The notes beneath the pieces were generated by a model. That model was not told where the DNA came from. It saw nothing but the letters and a program-made list of their open reading frames with translations, and searched no databases. Made by a program: the position numbers and the translations under genes. DNA of 11,256 nucleotides from an uncultured Bacteroides sp. (lineage in GTDB: Bacteria > Bacteroidota > Bacteroidia > Bacteroidales > UBA11471): the NCBI GenBank assembly GCA_905210875.1, contig CAJLYN010000057.1, positions 1 through 11,256 of the forward strand. Direction: 5' to 3'. Each line of letters starts with the position of its first letter. Position 1 is the first letter of the stretch. Of the stretch, positions 6,209 through 11,256 are shown piece after piece.

Positions 6209-6688
6209 TTATCCTATCAAAAAGCGAGCTGCACCGAGCAACACCGCGCTGTAAACTCCGGCCAGTATATCGTCCATCATAATGCCGACACCGCCCCCAA
6301 AACGTTCCATGCGACGTACGCCGAGAGGCTTGACTATATCGAAAAAGCGAAAAAGCACAAAGGCTGCCAGCACATACCACCACCCGCCGTCGGGGACGAC
6401 AAGCAGGGGTATCCACACGCCCACCATCTCGTCGATGACGACACGTGAAGGGTCTTCGCCCCAGTAATGCTCCATCACTCCGCTCGTATAGATACCCAGC
6501 CCCGTAAAAAGAAGGACTAGAAAAGCCAGCAACACCTGCAACAAGACAAACGGCAGGAGAAAAGAACCGCCCACCCAAAGGAGTACGGCCAAAAGGGCTC
6601 CTGCCGTACCGGGCGCCACGGGAGAGAATCCCGACCCGAACCCGGTGGCTATCAATAGAGAGAAAAACGGAATCTTCTGTGCCGACAT
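6209..6688 (-). CDS. PgpA-family lipid phosphatase, probable PI-phosphate phosphatase
   Basis: This 159-residue protein of the phosphatidylglycerophosphatase A family shows the hallmark blocks ATGFGSGFSPVAPGTAG (14-30), EDPSRVVIDEMVG (78-90), FRFFDIVKP (113-121) and GGVGIMMDDILAG (132-144). The conserved acidic residues Asp86, Glu87, Asp117, Asp139 and Asp140 are the likely Mg2+-binding set. Three or four hydrophobic segments place it in the inner membrane. Classical PgpA removes phosphate from phosphatidylglycerophosphate. As the first gene of an operon with a phosphatidyltransferase and an IPC-synthase-like protein, it more likely dephosphorylates PI-phosphate to PI. Dual use cannot be excluded. 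Its start at 6688 follows a textbook promoter by about 20 nt. Confidence 0.88.
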   Translation of the reverse strand: MSAQKIPFFSLLIATGFGSGFSPVAPGTAGALLAVLLWVGGSFLLPFVLLQVLLAFLVLLFTGLGIYTSGVMEHYWGEDPSRVVIDEMVGVWIPLLVVPDGGWWYVLAAFVLFRFFDIVKPLGVRRMERFGGGVGIMMDDILAGVYSAVLLGAARFLIG

Positions 6689-6715
6689 CGTTTATGTGTA
6701 TTTGGGGAAATCGCG

Positions 6716-6746
6716 CAAATGTAATGAATATGTTCCATTTTGCCAA
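6716..6746 (-). promoter_or_regulatory. Promoter of the inositol-lipid operon
   Basis: On the minus strand TTG (6746-6744), a 20-nt spacer and a perfect TACATTTG (6723-6716) match the Bacteroidetes consensus. This defines the pgpA-like gene as the first of four genes and separates the operon from ldhA-nhaC upstream. No clear terminator was seen in 6747-6832. Confidence 0.8.
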
Positions 6747-6832
6747 GCATGATGGCAGCGATTCGATTTATCGCAATAGCCGCTTTTATATCTATTCTGT
6801 CGCCTGATAGCAGAGGTTGATGCAGTCTTGCA

Positions 6833-8128
6833 CTATCGGGAGTAGCGACGGGGGTAACGCAGCCAGATGGCCAGCAGGGCGCACAGTCCCAACAAAACCG
6901 GATAATAGAGGTAACGGATTATCGCCAGTGGCGACAACTGTGTGAGACCGGCCGCAATGAGCAGCTGCGCTCCATAGGGAATGAGACCCTGCACCGCGCA
7001 AGAGAAGGTATCGAGTATGCTGGCCGTCTTACGGGCATCGAGACCGAAACGACGGGTTATGTCGCGTGCTATCGAACCGGTGGTAATGATGGCGATGGTG
7101 TTGTTGGCCGTGCAGAGATTGGCCAGGGAGACAAGCGCCGCAATACTCAACTCGGCCCACCTTTTACTCGACACGCGAGCCGTGAGACGAGCAATGATAT
7201 AGTCCATACCTCCGTTGAAGCGTATCAGTTCGAGCATGCCGCCGGCCAACAATGTAACAATAATCAGTTCACCCATGCCGGTAATGCCCTCTCCCATGGC
7301 CGAGAGGCAGCCGAATATGTCGTAGCCGCCGGTAAAAACGCCAATCACAGCCGAGGCAAAGAGCCCCAGCATCAGTACCAGCATCACATGCACACCGGCC
7401 AGTGCCGTGAGCAAAACGACAATATAAGGAACAACCTTCAACCACTCCACCGGCGCCGACGGGGCGGGAATATCAAGACTGAAACCCACCACGGTATAAT
7501 ATACGACCAAAAACAGAGCGGCCGGGAAGACAATGAGAATATTCACTCTGAACTTGTCTTTCATCTCACACATCTGGGTACGGGTGGCAGCGATGGTGGT
7601 GTCGGATATAAACGAGAGATTATCGCCGAAAAAGGCGCCCCCTACGACAATGGCCGTGACATAAGGCAAGGCGATACCGGTCTTGTCGGCCAGCCCGGCA
7701 GCCACCGGCACAAGAGCCACAATCGTTCCCACCGATGTTCCCACCGAGAGGGAAATAAAGCACGAAGCCACAAACAGCCCCACCAGCAGGAAATGGTCGG
7801 GCAAAAGCCACAGCGTAAGATTGACCGTAGCGTCAATGGCCCCCATAGCCTTGGCCGACTGGGCAAAAGCTCCGGCCAGGATAAAAATCCAAACCATCAG
7901 GAGAATATTCTTATCGGCCGCACCTTCGGAAAAGCGGGCTATGCGATCGGCCAACGGTAACCCATCGGTAAGAGCCACCGCTACCATCGAGGCAATGATG
8001 AAGGCCACGGTAATGGGTACGGCATAAAAGTCATTGACCCATATCGAGGCCAACAGATAGACGCTCAGAAAGACAAACAGCGGTATCAACGCCCTGATTC
8101 CGGAGCGCCGCGGCGAGAGATTCTCCAT
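6833..8128 (-). CDS. NhaC-family Na+/H+ antiporter
   Basis: A 431-residue inner-membrane protein with about ten to twelve hydrophobic segments. Family motifs: SVGTSVGTIVALVP (128-141), GGAFFGDNLSFISDTTIAATRTQ around 163-185 (the FGD..S.ISDTT block typical of NhaC) and CTANNTIAIITTG at 339-351. The family exchanges Na+ for H+; some members swap malate for lactate (MleN) or carry other organic ions. It follows the D-lactate dehydrogenase gene with only 15 nt between, so the pair is probably one transcript. The carrier could therefore serve pH and sodium balance during lactate production, or export lactate itself. The exact substrate cannot be read from sequence. Length and motifs look intact. 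Confidence 0.88.
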   Translation of the reverse strand: MENLSPRRSGIRALIPLFVFLSVYLLASIWVNDFYAVPITVAFIIASMVAVALTDGLPLADRIARFSEGAADKNILLMVWIFILAGAFAQSAKAMGAIDATVNLTLWLLPDHFLLVGLFVASCFISLSVGTSVGTIVALVPVAAGLADKTGIALPYVTAIVVGGAFFGDNLSFISDTTIAATRTQMCEMKDKFRVNILIVFPAALFLVVYYTVVGFSLDIPAPSAPVEWLKVVPYIVVLLTALAGVHVMLVLMLGLFASAVIGVFTGGYDIFGCLSAMGEGITGMGELIIVTLLAGGMLELIRFNGGMDYIIARLTARVSSKRWAELSIAALVSLANLCTANNTIAIITTGSIARDITRRFGLDARKTASILDTFSCAVQGLIPYGAQLLIAAGLTQLSPLAIIRYLYYPVLLGLCALLAIWLRYPRRYSR

Positions 8129-8143
8129 AAGAATCGACAGAGA

Positions 8144-9142
8144 TTAATGTTTCACCTCATTTTTCAACGGTCGGCCGGCCTCAAAGTCTGCAATGTTCTG
8201 CAAGGTCGTCTCGGCAATATTATGCACGGCCTCCCGGGTGAAGAATGCCTGATGAGAAGTAACGATGACATTGTTGAAAGAGAGCAGTCGGGCCAACACA
8301 TCGTCGTCGATGATACGGTCGGACTTGTCTTCATAGAAATAGGCGCTCTCTTCTTCGTAGACATCAAGGCCGGCATAGCCTATCTTCTTGCTCTTCAACC
8401 CGTTAATAAGAGCATGAGTATGAATGAGTTTTCCTCGCCCGGTATTGATGAGCATCACCCCCTGTTTCATCTGGGAGATGGCTTCGTCGTTAATCATGTA
8501 ACGTGTCTCATCGGTAAGCGGGCAGTGCAACGATATAATATCGGAACGGCGATAAATATCTTCAAGAGTAGTGTATTCGACATGATAAGTTGCCGCAAAC
8601 TCATGATCGGGATAAATATCATAGGCCAGAATATGCATGCCGAAGCCATTCAACAATTGAATCAGTACCTTGGCAATCTTACCCGTTCCGATGATGCCGA
8701 TGGTCTTCTCGTGCATGTCAAACCCCATAAGGCCGTGCAGCGAGAAATTTCCATCACGGGTGCGCCAGGTAGCACGCGGTATGCGACGGTTGAGCGCCAG
8801 CATCAGTGCCAACGTATATTCAGCGACGGCATAGGGCGAATAGGCCGGGACTCTGACTACCGGCAGACGCCCTTCGGCCGCAGTCAAATCTACATTGTTG
8901 TATCCGGCACAGCGCAACGCCAGCAGTTTGACGCCATTCTCGACCAATGCATTTATTACATTGGCATCGGCCACATCGTTTACAAAGATACATACGGCAT
9001 CAAAGCCGTGGGTCAACATCACATTGTTGGGATTGAGATGTCCCTTGAAATAGACAATCTCGAAGCCAAAGCGCTCATTCATCTTGTTGAAAGAGTCTTC
9101 ATCATAAGGCTTTGTGTCGAAAAAAGCAATCCGGAATGCCAT
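8144..9142 (-). CDS. ldhA: D-lactate dehydrogenase (2-hydroxyacid dehydrogenase family)
   Basis: A 332-residue cytosolic enzyme. The N-terminal catalytic part includes LRCAGYNNVDL (76-86) and VPAYSPYAVAEYTLALML (98-115). The NAD-binding domain has IGIIGTGKIA (148-157) with an acidic end of the next strand (AYDIYPD). The catalytic triad is visible: Arg236 in NTGRG, Glu265 in DVYEEE, and His297 in TSHQAF. The DVYEEES...F pattern and overall length match fermentative D-lactate dehydrogenase LdhA, which reduces pyruvate to D-lactate with NADH. The start at 9142 (MAFRIAFFDT) is preferred because the extra 58 codons upstream, opening with GTG, have no family similarity and lie in repeat and promoter sequence. 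It heads a two-gene unit with the NhaC antiporter. Confidence 0.92.
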   Translation of the reverse strand: MAFRIAFFDTKPYDEDSFNKMNERFGFEIVYFKGHLNPNNVMLTHGFDAVCIFVNDVADANVINALVENGVKLLALRCAGYNNVDLTAAEGRLPVVRVPAYSPYAVAEYTLALMLALNRRIPRATWRTRDGNFSLHGLMGFDMHEKTIGIIGTGKIAKVLIQLLNGFGMHILAYDIYPDHEFAATYHVEYTTLEDIYRRSDIISLHCPLTDETRYMINDEAISQMKQGVMLINTGRGKLIHTHALINGLKSKKIGYAGLDVYEEESAYFYEDKSDRIIDDDVLARLLSFNNVIVTSHQAFFTREAVHNIAETTLQNIADFEAGRPLKNEVKH

Positions 9143-9179
9143 AATCGTTTTTTTTAGGTTATAAGATATATAACGGCGG

Positions 9180-9187
9180 TAAAGATA
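9180..9187 (-). promoter_or_regulatory. Possible -7 box for ldhA
   Basis: The minus strand reads TATCTTTA, one mismatch from TAnnTTTG, about 38 nt before the ldhA start. No convincing -33 TTG was found at the usual distance, so this is tentative. Confidence 0.35.
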
Positions 9188-9206
9188 CATTTTTTCTGTA
9201 CGAAGT

Positions 9207-9218
9207 GGCATATATGCC
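9207..9218. promoter_or_regulatory. Palindrome upstream of ldhA, possible operator
   Basis: GGCATATATGCC is a perfect 12-bp palindrome. The symmetry extends outward to CGAAG...CTTCG if a 2-nt bulge is allowed (9201-9222). It lies just upstream of the tentative ldhA -7 box, where a transcription factor could act. It does not match the Rex half-site TTGTGAA. Confidence 0.35.
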
Positions 9219-9248
9219 TTCGATTTTTTGGGATGGAGAAAAAGACGG

Positions 9249-9324
9249 AAAGATGCTTGACAAAGGCCTGGAAACGAAAATTTCGTTTTTCCCTTTTCGC
9301 AACTCTCGGCTTTCACTATCTTTG
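9249..9324 (+). repeat. Copy 1 of a tandem intergenic element ending in a promoter-like box
   Basis: The copy begins with AAAGATG and has a central inverted repeat AAACGAAA/TTTCGTTT (9272-9279, 9281-9288). It ends in CTCTC (9303-9307) then CTTTCACTATCTTTG (9310-9324). The last 22 nt match copy 2 at 19 positions. The terminal TATCTTTG fits TAnnTTTG, but no good TTG lies 20 nt upstream. Confidence 0.5.
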
Positions 9325-9330
9325 TTACAC

Positions 9331-9410
9331 GAAGATAGGAGGCGGCTCGGCATAGTCAATCTGAAAACTCTGTTTTCACTTGCCCCTGCTCTCACCTTTC
9401 GCTATCTTTG
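9331..9410 (+). repeat. Copy 2 of the tandem intergenic element, carrying the pectinesterase-gene promoter
   Basis: The copy begins GAAGATAG and has a central inverted repeat TGAAAAC/GTTTTCA (9362-9368, 9372-9378) with a 3-nt loop. It ends in CTTTCGCTATCTTTG (9396-9410). AAGATAG at its start (9332-9338) is the inverse of CTATCTT at its end (9402-9408). The layout parallels copy 1, so the two look like diverged copies of one element. Confidence 0.55.
9380..9410 (+). promoter_or_regulatory. Promoter of the pectinesterase-family gene
   Basis: TTG at 9380-9382, a 20-nt spacer and a perfect TATCTTTG at 9403-9410. Transcription would start near 9417, giving a leader under 30 nt before the ATG at 9444. 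This also excludes the in-frame start at 9408. Confidence 0.75.
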
Positions 9411-9443
9411 TCAAAGACCTTATCTATATTTAACGAAATGACC

Positions 9444-11012
9444 ATGAAAAAAGTTCTTCTATCGGTCCCATTACTATGCCTCATCGGCATTGGGCTTTTG
9501 ATGACCACCTCTACCCGGGCTGCTGTGGCTCCTCGGCAAAACACAACGGCAGCAATCCGACTCATTCCGGCACCCCACTCCGAAGAGGTACCGCCCGACA
9601 CGCATCTGACCCTCGAATTTGACTATCCCGTGCAGGTCAACCGGCAAGGCATGATACGCATCTTCGAGGCCGAGACCGGACGGCTGGTCGACTCACTCGA
9701 CCTCTCCATTCCGGCCGGTCCTGCCCAGCCCGACATGATACGCAAACAGAAGGCCACCTACTCGTCGGTACCGTACGACTACGATTCGCACGGCAAACGT
9801 ATTACCAATGCCAACACACGCCCCGGCACCCCTTCGGGCACCGCACGGCAAGACACGACAGGACCGTATCAGCTAACCATCATCGGCGGATTCTCCGACG
9901 GATTTCATTTCTACCCTGTCATCGTCGACGGCTGCCGGGCCACCATCTACCCCCACCACAACCTGTTGGAATACGACAAGAGCTACTATGTTACCATCGA
10001 CAAGGAGGTCTTCGATCTCTCTTTGGGAGAGTTTGCCGGCATCTACGACGACCAGACATGGCGCTTCACTACCCGTCGTCACGCCCCAGAGGTCGGACGG
10101 CGGCTTCTCTCGGTGAATCACGACGGCAGCGGCGACTTCTGCACCGTACAGGGGGCCATGGACTTCATTCCCGAATTCAGCGACGAGCGATGGACTGTGC
10201 TTATTGCCAACGGCGATTATGAGGAGTTGGTCTACTTCCGCAACAAGCAGAACGTACTCCTGCGGGGTGAAAACCGCGACAGCGTACTCATACACTATGC
10301 CAACAACGAAACCTTCAACCCCCACCCCATCAACGTGAAGACCAACGAATGGCCGGGCACGTTTCCCTCCCGCCGGGCCGCCTTTGCCGCCGACAACTGC
10401 TACGATATGCGGTTTGAGAACCTGACCATACAGACCGACTTGCAGGGGCAGGCCGAGGGGCTCCTGCTCATGGGAGCCCGCAACTACCTGCGTAATGTGC
10501 GAATAGTAGGGTCGGGCGACGCCCTGCAAGTCAATGGCTCGGTCTATCTCGAACACTGCATCGTCGACGGTGGCGGCGACATGGTGCTGGGTCGCGGCCC
10601 CGCCTTCTTCAAGGCGTGTACGCTGCAAGGGCCCGGTCCTTTCATGTGGATACGCAACACCGAAGCCAACCACGGCAACATCTTTGTCGACTGCCGCTTC
10701 ATCGGCTCGCACCCACGCTCGGTACTGGCCCGCTCACCGCTGAACCGTCAGCCCGACGGATACCCTTATGCCGAAGCCGTGCTGATAAACTGCACGCTCG
10801 AAAACATCGCCCCCGAAGGGTGGGGCCCGATAGAAGGGTCGGCCCATCATGTACGATTCTACGAATACAACAGCCGCGACAAGGCCGGTAATCCCATCGA
10901 CGTTAGCCGCCGCCACCCGCGTTCACGCCAACTGACATGGCCGGCCGACTCGGCCCTCATCGAGATGTACCGCAACCCCGCCCGCATACTCGACTGGAAT
11001 CCGGTGTGGTAA
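9444..11012 (+). CDS. Secreted pectinesterase-family protein with N-terminal Ig-like domain
   Basis: A 522-residue protein starting MKKVLLSVPLLC, with a signal peptide (cleavage likely near the Ala-Ala at 26-27), so periplasmic or exported. Residues about 37-211 look like a Big_5/SbsA-type Ig-like domain (IRLIPAPHSEEVPPDTHLTLEF ... YYVTIDKEVFD ... WRFTT) with a 50-residue insert. Residues about 221-500 are a right-handed beta-helix of the pectin methylesterase family: DGSGDFCTVQGAMDFIP, GDYEELVYF, GQAEGLLL (Gln336), GSGDALQ (Asp359), GGGDMVLG (Asp379) and LARSP (Arg430). The two catalytic Asp residues and the Arg are kept, but the QDT motif reads GDA and the LGRPW motif reads LARSP, so the oxyanion Gln and the substrate-stacking Trp are lost. 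It therefore may act on an ester other than pectin. ATG at 9438 is an alternative start. Confidence 0.85.
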   Translation: MKKVLLSVPLLCLIGIGLLMTTSTRAAVAPRQNTTAAIRLIPAPHSEEVPPDTHLTLEFDYPVQVNRQGMIRIFEAETGRLVDSLDLSIPAGPAQPDMIRKQKATYSSVPYDYDSHGKRITNANTRPGTPSGTARQDTTGPYQLTIIGGFSDGFHFYPVIVDGCRATIYPHHNLLEYDKSYYVTIDKEVFDLSLGEFAGIYDDQTWRFTTRRHAPEVGRRLLSVNHDGSGDFCTVQGAMDFIPEFSDERWTVLIANGDYEELVYFRNKQNVLLRGENRDSVLIHYANNETFNPHPINVKTNEWPGTFPSRRAAFAADNCYDMRFENLTIQTDLQGQAEGLLLMGARNYLRNVRIVGSGDALQVNGSVYLEHCIVDGGGDMVLGRGPAFFKACTLQGPGPFMWIRNTEANHGNIFVDCRFIGSHPRSVLARSPLNRQPDGYPYAEAVLINCTLENIAPEGWGPIEGSAHHVRFYEYNSRDKAGNPIDVSRRHPRSRQLTWPADSALIEMYRNPARILDWNPVW

Positions 11013-11182
11013 TTCTACGACTGACCACGGTAACCAACAGACCGTGAATGAAAATCCGCCGTAGGGGAACTGCCACGCCGCCCCCTTACGGGCCATTACT
11101 TCTCGGCTTTCTCATCATTGTTCTTGGAGGAACCGCATCGTTGCACCTCCCTGCGAAAAGCCGTCCAAAACGACAAACACAA

Positions 11183-11218
11183 AAAAACCCGTGTATGCGT
11201 GGGCATACACGGGTTTTT
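11183..11218. terminator. Bidirectional terminator after the pectinesterase-family gene
   Basis: AAAAACCCGTGTATGC (11183-11198) pairs perfectly with 11203-11218 across the 4-nt loop GTGG, with an A run before and T run after. It lies 170 nt past the stop, and 11013-11182 holds no convincing gene. The bidirectional form suggests a converging gene just beyond the right edge. Confidence 0.9.
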
Positions 11219-11256
11219 ATTTACGCTATATCAATTCGCGATTATTTCACTTCCTA

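Noticed and set aside
8147..9157. 336-codon plus-strand open frame opposite ldhA
   Set aside because: It is antisense to a dehydrogenase with complete catalytic residues and has no recognisable motif or promoter.
11048..11256. Plus-strand open frame from ATG at 11048 to the window edge, with a signal-like hydrophobic stretch
   Set aside because: It reads straight through a perfect terminator hairpin and looks low-complexity and non-protein-like beyond the first 35 codons.

Overview
The window reads as a chromosomal segment of a gut-type Bacteroidales bacterium (phylum Bacteroidota). Several start regions carry the Bacteroidetes primary promoter pattern: a -7 box TAnnTTTG with a TTG/TTTG about 20 nt upstream. 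One lipoprotein has an acidic surface-export-like stretch after its lipid Cys, and the gene families are typical of the order (PPi-dependent phosphofructokinase, GGGtGRT protein, inositol-lipid enzymes, fermentative D-lactate dehydrogenase). The genus cannot be fixed from sequence alone. No phage, IS, CRISPR or rRNA/tRNA gene is visible.

Layout. (1) 1-238, minus: start of a PPi-dependent phosphofructokinase gene, divergent from (2) 564-2294, plus: a two-gene operon of an IscU/NifU-like scaffold protein and the cysteine-rich GGGtGRT protein, with its own promoter, a ~150-nt leader and a strong terminator. (3) 2477-3955, plus: an unrecognised small lipoprotein, then a GYF_2-CD225 membrane protein whose stop overlaps the start of a DUF2752 membrane protein. 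A near-perfect terminator hairpin lies inside the first codons of the DUF2752 gene. (4) 4124-6688, minus: a compact four-gene operon, pgpA-like phosphatase, GtrA-like membrane protein, CDP-alcohol phosphatidyltransferase, and PAP2/inositol-phosphorylceramide-synthase-like protein. It starts from a textbook promoter at 6716-6746 and ends at a bidirectional terminator. This is the order I remember for the inositol-lipid cluster of Bacteroides thetaiotaomicron, but the myo-inositol-phosphate synthase gene expected at its head is absent. (5) 6833-9142, minus: ldhA-like D-lactate dehydrogenase followed 15 nt later by an NhaC-family antiporter. (6) 9143-9443: non-coding, with a palindrome and two diverged tandem copies of a ~80-nt element, each ending in a promoter-like box. 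(7) 9444-11012, plus: a secreted pectinesterase-family protein with altered active-site motifs, then a strong bidirectional terminator at 11183-11218.

How they work together. The operon at 4124-6688 probably makes inositol phospholipids and inositol sphingolipids: CDP-diacylglycerol plus inositol phosphate gives PI-phosphate, which is dephosphorylated to PI, and the head group is then moved to ceramide. The ldhA-nhaC pair suggests lactate fermentation coupled to Na+/H+ (or lactate) exchange. The scaffold/GGGtGRT pair and the CD225/DUF2752 pair are conserved but functionally undefined modules and are the best places to look for undescribed biology.
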